Of a stretch of 64,000 bases of DNA, positions 8,648 to 15,944 are shown piece by piece; within the stretch, counting starts at the first letter, position 1, and the number at the start of each line of letters is the position of its first letter. Source of the DNA: Abiotrophia sp938010525 (GTDB lineage Bacteria; Bacillota; Bacilli; Lactobacillales; Aerococcaceae); assembly GCF_938010525.1 (NCBI RefSeq), contig NZ_CALLVK010000020.1, positions 62,001 through 126,000 of the forward strand, given 5' to 3'. The translations under genes were made by a program, and so were the position numbers. The notes under the pieces were generated by a model, which worked only from the letters and a program-made list of their open reading frames with translations, was not told where the DNA came from and ran no database searches.

Positions 8648-8661
8648 GGTAGTCCACCTCC

Positions 8662-8817
8662 AGTTAGATTTCGAGCCTTACAAGAAAAAAAACTAGCTTG
8701 TGTACACAAACTAGCCGCTACTTATCCCCGCGCCGAGACGCAAAGGAAACTCTCTATCGGCCAAGCACCTAAGGGGATTGGCGAGAAACGGCTGGTTTCT
8801 ACTTGTTTTACTCAACT
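8662..8817 (-). ncRNA. L20-type leader of infC-rpmI-rplT
   Basis: The ~155-nt transcript leader between the promoter and the infC ribosome site ends in an intrinsic terminator (8684-8714). This layout matches the Firmicutes L20 leader, in which L20 binding causes premature termination. The assignment rests on position, terminator and gene order; I did not fold the L20-binding helix. Confidence 0.65.
8684..8714 (-). terminator. Attenuator terminator inside the infC leader
   Basis: CTAGTTTGTG-TA-CACAAGCTAG forms an almost perfect 10-bp stem followed by eight U residues on the minus strand. It ends only ~25 nt before the infC Shine-Dalgarno, so it must be bypassed for expression. Confidence 0.85.
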
Positions 8818-8822
8818 ACGAT

Positions 8823-8851
8823 AGTATAGCACAGCTTAGACCGGGATGCAA
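8823..8851 (-). promoter_or_regulatory. Promoter of infC-rpmI-rplT
   Basis: On the minus strand TTGCAT (8851-8846), a 17-bp spacer and TATACT (8828-8823). Confidence 0.75.
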
Positions 8852-8948
8852 GGGGAAATTTTTTGTTTTTTCCGGCCTCTTAGTTAGGTTGTGGGGCGTT
8901 GGAGCGTGGCTTTTCGGAGCTTTTGGCCAGGTTGCTGTACTTTTCTGA

Positions 8949-9214
8949 GGAGCTAGTGGTCCACTGGCTCATGACTTTTCGAGACTTTTGCCGTTTTTCT
9001 GCCCTTTCCATGAAGCCAGTGGTCCACTCTTCAAAGTGGACCACTGGCTCACGGCTTTTCGGGGCTTTAGACCCCTTTTCGGCGATTTCCCAGGGAGCTA
9101 GTGGTCCACTCGACGGAGTGGACCACTGGCTCACACCTTTTCCTAGCTTTTGCCCCATTTTCGGCACTTTCCCAGGAAGATAGTGGTCCACTCGACGGAG
9201 TGGACCACTGGCTC
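8949..9214. repeat. Hairpin-repeat array A (4 units, ~81-bp period)
   Basis: Units at 8949-8970 (a collapsed half unit), 9014-9049, 9095-9132 and 9179-9214. A full unit is GAGCTAGTGGTCCACT-loop-AGTGGACCACTGGCTC, a stem of 14 bp or more with a 5-8 nt loop. Spacers of ~45 bp are pyrimidine-rich on the plus strand. The last units are 81 and 84 bp apart. Open frames across this region are artefacts of the repeat. The array lies upstream of infC and directly abuts the IS256 remnant at 9226. Same element as arrays B (17.6 kb) and C (45.1 kb). Confidence 0.9.
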
Positions 9215-9225
9215 CGGCGATTTCC

Positions 9226-9465
9226 GATTAAGTCCTTATAATTGTGTAAAAAGCCAGGTAATCTCTGGTACAATGTAGTTGTCGGAAAACATTGAAAGAG
9301 GAGATTACCATGACTTACCTTAATATTAACCTAAAACTTGAAGAATTAACAGAGGCAGTTTTAAACAGTGACATGAACACGCTCATGAAGTCGCTGGCTA
9401 TTACCGTCTTTAATGCCTAGATGGAAGAAGAAGTCCACACTATATCTTGCGAAACTTTGGCCTAG
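9226..9465 (+). mobile_element. IS256-family left-end remnant
   Basis: 9226-9251 resembles the terminal inverted repeat of IS256-type elements as I recall it (GATTAAGTCC then TTATAATTGTGTAAAA). It is followed by a promoter-like region, a ribosome site and a short transposase start at 9310. Everything beyond ~9465 of the transposase is missing and no right end is visible, so this is a decayed fragment. The right boundary is approximate. Confidence 0.65.
9310..9465 (+). pseudogene. IS256-family transposase, N-terminal fragment
   Basis: Starts MTYLNINLKLEELTEAVLNS at 9310 with GAGGAG upstream. The LAITVFNA-stop-MEEEV stretch resembles the conserved TTVFNxLMExxR region of IS256-family transposases. 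A TAG at 9418-9420 interrupts the frame after 36 codons and a second in-frame TAG ends it about 14 codons later. The catalytic DDE domain is absent, so it cannot be functional. Confidence 0.6.
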
Positions 9466-9585
9466 TTTTGGCTGTCAAAGTTGCCTTGTCTAGACCGGAC
9501 ATTGGCACAGTTTAGGCTAGCTGTTTTGGCTATAGAGCAGGCGCCAACCAAGTTAGCACCCTAACACCTCAAGACCCAGGCAGAA

Positions 9586-9633
9586 ACACTATATATAGTT
9601 GTGGAACAAATTTATAAACACTATATATAGTGT
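9586..9633 (+). promoter_or_regulatory. Two NrdR boxes overlapping an nrdDG promoter
   Basis: ACACTATATATAGTTG (9586-9601) and ACACTATATATAGTGT (9618-9633), start-to-start distance 32 bp (three helical turns), match the NrdR consensus. They overlap the -35 (TTGTGG, 9599-9604) and -10 (TATATA, 9622-9627) of a promoter with a 17-bp spacer. NrdR represses ribonucleotide reductase genes when nucleotides are sufficient. Confidence 0.85.
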
Positions 9634-9670
9634 AAAGTCTATTGACTTTACACCTAGACTAGGGTAGCAT
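9630..9670 (+). promoter_or_regulatory. Perfect inverted repeat and second promoter candidate upstream of nrdD
   Basis: GTGTAAAGTC-TATT-GACTTTACAC (9630-9653) is a perfect 10-bp inverted repeat that shares bases with the second NrdR box. TTGACT (9642-9647), 17 bp and TAGCAT (9665-9670) form another candidate promoter. The repeat could be a further operator or a leader hairpin. Confidence 0.5.
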
Positions 9671-9689
9671 AGGCTTTGAGGTGATAAGT

Positions 9690-11601
9690 ATGAATCCACA
9701 AATTAGAGCGGCCCAAGATATTCAAGCTGTAGTTGACCGCCTGCACCAACAGGAGTCAAGTATTGTTAACGAGAATGCCAATAAAGACAGCCAAGTCTAC
9801 AACACCCAACGAGACTTGACTGCCAGGCATCGTTGCTAAAGCCATCGGCATTGGCATGTTGCCGGAAGCAGTCGCCCTAGCCCATTTGAACGGCGACTTG
9901 CACTATCATGATTTAGACTACCATCCCTACCAGCCTATGACCAACTGCTGCCTGATTGATTTCAAAACCATGTTCAAGCTAGGCTTCAAGATTGGTAATG
10001 CAGAAGTCGATTCCCCTAAATCCATTCAGACCGCCACCGCCCAAATGGCGCAGATCATTGCCAACGTGGCGTCTAGCCAGTACGGGGGCTGTAGCGCCGA
10101 CCGCATTGACGAGGTGCTGGCGCCTTACGCCCAGCTCAACTACGAGAAGCATCTCAAGCTGGCGGAAGATTGGATCCCCGACACCACCCAACACCATGAC
10201 TTTGCTACGGCTCGGACTAAGAAAGATATCTATGACGCCATGCAGAGTCTGGAGTACGAGATCAACACCCTCTACACTTCCCAAGGTCAGACGCCCTTTA
10301 CCACCTTGGGCTTCGGCCTGGGGACTTCCTGGATTGAACGCGAAATTCAGCGCGCCATCCTTAAGGTTCGTCTGGGCGGTATCGGCAAAGAGAAAAGAAC
10401 GGCTATCTTTCCTAAGCTAGTCTTCTCCCTTAAACGTGGCGTCAACCTAGCACCCAAAGACCCCAACTACGACATCAAGGAGCTAGCCGTCCGTTGCGCC
10501 ACCAAGCGCATGTATCCCGACGTCCTCATGTATGACAAGCTAGTCGAACTGACCGGCAGCTTCAAGGCGCCTATGGGCTGTCGCTCCTTCCTGCAAGGTT
10601 GGTGGGACGAGCACGGTCAGGAAATCAACGCTGGCCGTATGAACCTGGGCGTGGTGACCCTTAACCTGCCCCGGATTGCCCTCGAGAGCCAAACTCTGGA
10701 TGAGTTCTGGCAGCACTTAGAAGCCAAATTAGAGATAGCCCGTCAGGCCCTCTGCTACCGCATCGAGCGGGTCAAGGAGGCCAAGCCTTACAATGCGCCA
10801 ATCCTCTATCAACACGGGGCTTTCGGTCGCAAGTTGAGTCGCGACGGCAAGGTCGATGACCTCTTCCGCGACAAACGGGCCACCATCTCCCTGGGCTACA
10901 TCGGCCTCTATGAAGTGGCTACCCGCTTCTTCGGTCCCGACTGGGAGACGGATCAAGAAGCCAAAGCCTTTACAATCGACATTGTCAAAAAGCTCTACCA
11001 ACACACCCAAGACTGGGGCAATCAATACGGCTACCACTTCTCCGTCTACGCGACGCCAAGTGAGAGTCTGACCGATCGCTTCTGTCGCCTGGATCTAGAG
11101 CGCTTTGGCTCGGTGCCCGATATCACTGACAAGGGCTACTATATGAATAGCTTCCACTACGATGTCCGCAAGAAGCCGACGCCTTTTGAGAAGATTGATT
11201 TTGAAGCGGCCTATCCGCCTTATTCTTCAGGCGGCTTCATCCACTACTGCGAGTACCCTAATATGGTTCAGAATCCTAAGGCTCTGGAAGCCGTCTGGGA
11301 CTTTGCTTATGACCGGGTCGGCTATCTGGGCACCAATACACCGATTGATAAATGTTTTGAATGTGGCTACGAAGGGGACTTTAACCCGACCGAACGGGGC
11401 TTCGAGTGTCCTTACTGTAAGAACCGCAATCCCGAGACCTGCGACGTGGTCAAGCGGACCTGTGGTTACCTGGGCAACCCTCAGGCTAGACCCATGGTAG
11501 CGGGCCGCCACAAGGAAATCGTGGCCCGGCAGAAGCACTTGACCATCCGCATTAAGACCTCCGACAAAGACCAGGACCCAGCTGACGACAAGGAGGTCTA
11601 G
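9690..11601 (+). pseudogene. nrdD: Anaerobic (class III) ribonucleoside-triphosphate reductase NrdD, frameshifted
   Basis: Starts at ATG 9690 (MNPQIRAAQDIQAVVDRL) with GAGGTGA upstream. The conserved NENANKDSQVYNTQRDLTA runs into a premature stop near 9838; the reading continues as GIVAKAIGIGMLPEAV one base out of phase, so one extra base lies around 9822-9828. The rest (to 11601) is intact, with two zinc-type CxxC pairs (CFEC, CPYC) and the glycyl-radical motif RTCGYLG near the C-terminus. Corrected length is about 636 residues with no N-terminal ATP-cone, shorter than typical ~700-750-residue NrdD. Reduces NTPs to dNTPs without oxygen; activated by NrdG, encoded next. The shift may be a real mutation or a sequence error. 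Confidence 0.88.
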
Positions 11602-11603
11602 TC

Positions 11604-12137
11604 ATGGCCATTCCTGAGACGACTACCAAGGTGGCCGACTACAAGCCCTATAACTTCGTGGACGGCGAAGGCGTTCGTTGTAGCCTCTATGTCAGTGGCT
11701 GCCACTTCGCCTGCCCGGGTTGCTACAACAAGGTGGCCCAGAACTTCAACTACGGCACCCCCTACACGGAGGAACTCAAGGAAAGAATCCTGTCCGACCT
11801 AGGCGCCAGCTACTGTCAAGGCCTGACCCTACTGGGCGGCGAACCCTTTCTCCATACGGCGGTGCTGATTGACCTCTGCCAGGAAGTCAGACGACGATAT
11901 GGCCGCAGCAAGGATATCTGGTCCTGGACAGGCTATGACTGGGAGGAACTCATGCAGGAGACGGCGGACAAGTTGGAACTCCTGTCCTATGTCGATATTC
12001 TGGTCGACGGTCGTTTCATTCAAGAACAGTTAGACCTAACCCTGCAGTTCCGGGGCAGCCGCAACCAGCGCATCATCGACGTCCCCAAATCTCTGGCAAC
12101 TGGTCAGGTCGTCATCTGGGATAAGTTAATCCGCTAA
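11604..12137 (+). CDS. nrdG: Anaerobic ribonucleotide reductase activating protein NrdG
   Basis: 177 residues. Radical-SAM cluster motif CHFACPGC around residues 33-40, preceded by NFVDGEGVRCSLYVSGC, and LTLLGGEPF (the GGE motif). NrdG uses a 4Fe-4S cluster and S-adenosylmethionine to generate the glycyl radical on NrdD. The ATG lies 2 nt after the nrdD stop, with GGAGG inside the end of nrdD, so the pair is translationally coupled. An intact nrdG argues that the locus is still in use. Confidence 0.95.
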   Translation: MAIPETTTKVADYKPYNFVDGEGVRCSLYVSGCHFACPGCYNKVAQNFNYGTPYTEELKERILSDLGASYCQGLTLLGGEPFLHTAVLIDLCQEVRRRYGRSKDIWSWTGYDWEELMQETADKLELLSYVDILVDGRFIQEQLDLTLQFRGSRNQRIIDVPKSLATGQVVIWDKLIR

Positions 12138-12155
12138 ATACTAGACGATTTTTTG

Positions 12156-12205
12156 AAAGCACCCCATAAGTTGGATTTTGATTGTCCAACTTATGGGGTG
12201 CTTTT
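12156..12205 (+). terminator. Strong bidirectional terminator after nrdG
   Basis: AAAGCACCCCATAAGTTGGA pairs perfectly with its complement across a 9-nt loop (about 20 bp) and ends in TTTT. It separates nrdG from the convergent methyltransferase gene and can serve both. Confidence 0.92.
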
Positions 12206-12273
12206 CATTTGATTGATTCTTTCTCAAGTCCTTATCTTCCATTGTAGAAACTGAGATTTTTTAACCCTTAATA

Positions 12274-13038
12274 TTATAGTTTAACGCAGAGCGTCGCGAT
12301 ATAGTCATTCCCATAACGTGATAGTCTATTTCTTTTATCACATGATTCATAAAAATCGATCATAGCGAGACCATTTTTAAGTTGTCCTCTAATCTGACTT
12401 TCTAAGGTATGGCTAAATTCATAGCCATATGCTGGATCTATGGTTATTTTGCCTTCCGCTTCAAGCTCTTTTGAATTAAAAGGTAGTGTAAACTTCAAAA
12501 GTAATTCCTCATCGGGCTTGTCCCATACAATGTCGGCATCATACATGTAGATCCAAGGATTCATAAATCCGACCATTAAGAGTCCACCCTTTTTCAATAC
12601 TCGAGCGGCTTCTTTATACATATTTTCTAAATCTTCTATATAGACATTTGAAACCGGGTTAAAAATAATATCAAAAGTTTCATCCTCAAACGGAAATGGT
12701 TTGGTCATATCGCCTTGAAGCGTCTTGATTTTTAAGCCTTCTCTTTCAGCAACCATCTCGTCTCTTTCTAATTGTGATTTAGAAAAATCCATGATGGTGA
12801 CATCATACCCTTTTATAGCAAAAACTGGACCCTGCTGGCCACCACCACAAGCTAAACCTAATATCTTTTTTCCCTTGGCTTTTTCAAACCATTCTGTCGG
12901 AACTTTTTTCCCAACAGTTAAGGCAACAGAAATTGGATTATGTCTAGCTTCTTCTAGTTCTTCATGTGTCAATGGCTCAGTATAGGCATTTTTTACATTA
13001 TTCCATCGATCTTCATTTAATTTTATATAATTGTTCAT
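12274..13038 (-). CDS. Class I SAM-dependent methyltransferase
   Basis: 254 residues. Motif I ILGLACGGGQQGPVFA around residues 75-90, followed by YDVTIMDFSKSQLERD, motif II DETFDIIFNPVSNVYIED and RVLKKGGLLMVGF: the Rossmann-type methyltransferase fold. The substrate cannot be told; relatives act on small molecules. AGGAGAT precedes the ATG. It is a single-gene unit, clearly more AT-rich than the flanking nrd and hydrolase genes, which hints at a separate origin. Confidence 0.82.
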   Translation of the reverse strand: MNNYIKLNEDRWNNVKNAYTEPLTHEELEEARHNPISVALTVGKKVPTEWFEKAKGKKILGLACGGGQQGPVFAIKGYDVTIMDFSKSQLERDEMVAEREGLKIKTLQGDMTKPFPFEDETFDIIFNPVSNVYIEDLENMYKEAARVLKKGGLLMVGFMNPWIYMYDADIVWDKPDEELLLKFTLPFNSKELEAEGKITIDPAYGYEFSHTLESQIRGQLKNGLAMIDFYESCDKRNRLSRYGNDYIATLCVKL

Positions 13039-13168
13039 CTTATGATCTCCTCGTTATTTTGTGCTATTTCGACTTAAGCATTAGATCCTTTTCCCCTGTC
13101 TATAGATCACTCATGTTCAGTTCATATTATGCAACCTAGGCCAGTAGTCCATCGCTTTTTTAATTATC

Positions 13169-14710
13169 TTATCGGTGTTGGGCGTTAAGCCAGTGGAAGA
13201 CATCTTGATAGGGCTGGCCGGCCACTTGGACCTGGGCTCTGCCACCACCGCTGGCATTATCGACCTCAAAGCCGCTCAAGCCCGGGCTTTGGCGAATGAC
13301 TTCCGGATCTTGCACGCCCTGGACCTGCTGATTGAAGAAGGGAATCCAGGAGAAATGGCCAGAATAGCGCATATTAGGCAGGTCTTGGCCTTGCACCGAT
13401 TGGAAGAGGGACAGCCAGATATTCTGCCCACCCGCATCGACTAGGTCCTTGTAAATCGGCAAGACATAGGCATTGGCTGGCACGGTCGGATCATCCAAGC
13501 TATGGACAAACCAAATGGCTTGATCCTTGAGGGCAGCCACCTTGTCCTGGTCGAACCATACTTTTTGGGTTGGCACATAGGTTTGAATACTGCCCCGTTT
13601 CTTAGGGTCTTTGATCAGATAGTGACCGTTGTCTAGACGCTGGAATTCATAGTAGGAATAGGCTGTTGCCTGGGGCACCAAGCCGGCAAAGTAGTTCGGA
13701 TAGTGCAGGGCCATGTTGAGGGTCATATAGCCCCCGTTGGAGCAGCCCATGAGATGGACCCGATGCGGGTCAATCTGGGGATGGCTGGCCACATAGTCGC
13801 CAATGACCTGCATGAGGGACTCGGTATAGCGGGAATGGCCCGCCCCTGGCCCATTCAACCCATCACCCTCGTCCATCCAGTAGGTCGGCGTCTGCACCGC
13901 CAGGACGTAGGCGCCCTTAAGAGCGGGCTGGTCGGTCGCCGTAAAAATCTCTTGAACTTGCGGTCGACTGAGGGCGGTCACCTCATTGCCTAGCAGGGTA
14001 ATACGAGGATCCTCGCCTCCTTCGGCTTGGCCATGCAGCCAAATCAAAAGCGGAAACTTGGCCTGGGACTGGTCCTTGGCGGCAGCCGGCTCAAAGGCTC
14101 CATAGTGCAGAGTCTGGCTCTCCTCTTGGCCAGTCAGGGGATTGGTCACCCCGTCTACATGGACTTGCTCAAATTGATAGCCCGCCAAGTCCGGCAGCTC
14201 CAGATGGGGCAGGGCGTCATAGTCCGTCAAGCGAATTTGGGCCGACTTGCCCTCTTGGGTCGTCGCCTGCACTGGCCCTACCGCGATGAGATAGCTAGCC
14301 TGCCATTGACTAATCAACCGTTCCTGGTTGTAGCCAAAGAGACTACCTAAATCCCAAGAGTCCACCACCAAGTCCAAGGCCAGCCATTGACTGGCTTGTC
14401 CCTCTGGCAAGGCCTGGCCCTGCTCATCAGCTAGATAGAGGGCACTCACTTGGCGCCCTTTACCCTGGGTGGTGACCTCTAGCTGGGCATCACGGTCCAC
14501 TGCCGTCACGGCTTGACTGAGCTGAAGGACAATTTTGTTAACGGCCGGGCCAAACTCATAGCCCTGGGCCTGAATCTTGGCTTGGACCACCTGCACCTGG
14601 TCCGAATCTACCTGGGCTCGCGCCACTTGGCTGGTCCACCAGCCCCTAAAGACTAATAAGGCGCCCAGGCAACCCACTAGCAAGGACCACCAGTATTTGG
14701 CTTTCTTCAT
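13169..14710 (-). CDS. Secreted or membrane-anchored alpha/beta hydrolase (peptidase/esterase type)
   Basis: 513 residues from the ATG at 14710 (MKKAKYWWSLLVGC), which has GGGAGG upstream; longer frames lack a ribosome site. Residues ~8-25 form a signal or anchor. An N-terminal beta-rich domain (~45-190) precedes an alpha/beta hydrolase domain: LLIWLHGQAEGG (oxyanion region), the nucleophile elbow MGCSNGG, an Asp in HSLDDPTVPA and a His in SGHFSW. The arrangement resembles secreted COG4099-type peptidases/esterases. Substrate unknown. It follows the glf terminator and appears to be transcribed alone. Confidence 0.75.
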   Translation of the reverse strand: MKKAKYWWSLLVGCLGALLVFRGWWTSQVARAQVDSDQVQVVQAKIQAQGYEFGPAVNKIVLQLSQAVTAVDRDAQLEVTTQGKGRQVSALYLADEQGQALPEGQASQWLALDLVVDSWDLGSLFGYNQERLISQWQASYLIAVGPVQATTQEGKSAQIRLTDYDALPHLELPDLAGYQFEQVHVDGVTNPLTGQEESQTLHYGAFEPAAAKDQSQAKFPLLIWLHGQAEGGEDPRITLLGNEVTALSRPQVQEIFTATDQPALKGAYVLAVQTPTYWMDEGDGLNGPGAGHSRYTESLMQVIGDYVASHPQIDPHRVHLMGCSNGGYMTLNMALHYPNYFAGLVPQATAYSYYEFQRLDNGHYLIKDPKKRGSIQTYVPTQKVWFDQDKVAALKDQAIWFVHSLDDPTVPANAYVLPIYKDLVDAGGQNIWLSLFQSVQGQDLPNMRYSGHFSWIPFFNQQVQGVQDPEVIRQSPGLSGFEVDNASGGGRAQVQVAGQPYQDVFHWLNAQHR

Positions 14711-14762
14711 GACGACAACCTCCCTTTTGACTCCTATTCTAGCAGAAAAGCTCGAACCGCGC

Positions 14763-14794
14763 AAAAGCCCCCTTACCAGCCAGTAAGGGGGCTT
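14763..14794 (-). terminator. Terminator after glf
   Basis: AAGCCCCCTTAC / GTAAGGGGGCTT stem with a 6-nt loop, followed by TTTTGC on the minus strand, just after the glf stop. Confidence 0.85.
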
Positions 14795-14804
14795 GATTCT
14801 TGAT

Positions 14805-15914
14805 TTAGTCTACTTTGGCTGCCAATTGCAAGGCCAGGCCGATGACATGGTGCATGTCATAGTAGCGGTAGTGGCCCAAACGGCCGGCGAAGGTCACCTG
14901 TGGCAGGGACTTAGCCAAGTCAGTATAGGCCTGATAGAGCTTGGTATTGCGCTCATCATTAATTGGGTAGTAAGGCTCATCCCCTCGTGACCAGTTGGCT
15001 GGATATTCACGCGTTACCACGGTTTGTGGCTGAGTGCCGTACTCGAAGTGTTTGTGCTCAATAATCCGGGTATAAGGCGTCTCGCGGTCGGTATAGTTAA
15101 CCACCGCATTACCCTGATAGTTGGCCTGGTCCAAGACCTCGGTCTCGAAGCGCAAGCTACGGTATTCCAATTCACCCAACTCATAGTCGAAGAACTGGTC
15201 GATCATACCCGTGTAGAAAACTTTAGGAAAGGCCGCCAAATAGTGGTCCTTATCCGCGAAGAAGTCTGTCTCTAGGCGCACTTCAATGTTAGGATGATCC
15301 AACATCTTCTCCACAATCTGGGTGTAGCCCCCGATTGGGATACCTTGGTAACGGTCATTGAAGTAGTTGTTGTCATAGGTCATGCGGACTGGCAAGCGGC
15401 GAATGATGAAGGCTGGCAATTCAGTGGCTGCCTTGCCCCATTGCTTCTCGGTATAGCCCTTAATCAGTTTCTCGTAGATATCGCGACCCACTAGGGACAG
15501 GGCTTGTTCTTCCAAGTTGCTTGGCGTCTTGCCTGCTACTTCGGCCCGCTGTTCTTCAATTTTGGCGGCCGCTTCTTCCGGCGTCACCACACCCCAGAGC
15601 TTGTTGAAGGTGTTCATATTGAAGGGCAGGTTGTAGATTTCCCCATGATAATTAGCGATTGGGGTATTGATATACTGGTTGAATTCCGCAAATTGATTGA
15701 CGTAATCCCAAACGGCCTTGTCGTTAGTATGGAAAATGTGGGCGCCAAATTTGTGGACTTGAATGCCCGCGATTTCTTCCGTATAGATATTGCCCGCCAC
15801 GTGGTCGCGCTTCTCAATAACTAGGACGCGCTTGCCTTTCTTGGCAATTTCGTGGGCAAAGGTAGCGCCAAAGAGGCCGGCGCCTACCACTAGATAATCA
15901 TATGTTTGTGTCAT
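14805..15914 (-). CDS. glf: UDP-galactopyranose mutase
   Basis: 369 residues, the standard length. FAD-binding start DYLVVGAGLFGATFAHEIAKKGKRVLVIEKRDHVAGN, then HKFGAHIFHTND, GYTEKQWG and a C-terminal LGHYRYYDMHHVIG. It interconverts UDP-galactopyranose and UDP-galactofuranose, giving the Galf donor for surface glycans. It is 30 nt downstream of the LCP gene and shares its operon, which points to a Galf-containing wall polymer. GGAG lies before the ATG. Confidence 0.97.
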   Translation of the reverse strand: MTQTYDYLVVGAGLFGATFAHEIAKKGKRVLVIEKRDHVAGNIYTEEIAGIQVHKFGAHIFHTNDKAVWDYVNQFAEFNQYINTPIANYHGEIYNLPFNMNTFNKLWGVVTPEEAAAKIEEQRAEVAGKTPSNLEEQALSLVGRDIYEKLIKGYTEKQWGKAATELPAFIIRRLPVRMTYDNNYFNDRYQGIPIGGYTQIVEKMLDHPNIEVRLETDFFADKDHYLAAFPKVFYTGMIDQFFDYELGELEYRSLRFETEVLDQANYQGNAVVNYTDRETPYTRIIEHKHFEYGTQPQTVVTREYPANWSRGDEPYYPINDERNTKLYQAYTDLAKSLPQVTFAGRLGHYRYYDMHHVIGLALQLAAKVD

Positions 15915-15944
15915 AAGTTTCTCCTTTTCTTCTTGAAAGCGAAC

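Noticed and set aside
8880..9191. Overlapping open frames of about 65-100 codons in both strands of array A
   Set aside because: They are created by the repeat sequence; no ribosome sites and no protein-like composition.
8949..9214. CRISPR array
   Set aside because: Regular spacing suggested it, but the repeats vary and are long palindromes, the spacers are similar to each other and pyrimidine-rich, only four units occur, and no cas genes are nearby.
9856..11601. Treating nrdD as starting at the internal ATG 9856
   Set aside because: There is no ribosome site there and the conserved NENANKDSQVYNTQRDLTA sequence lies upstream in another frame.
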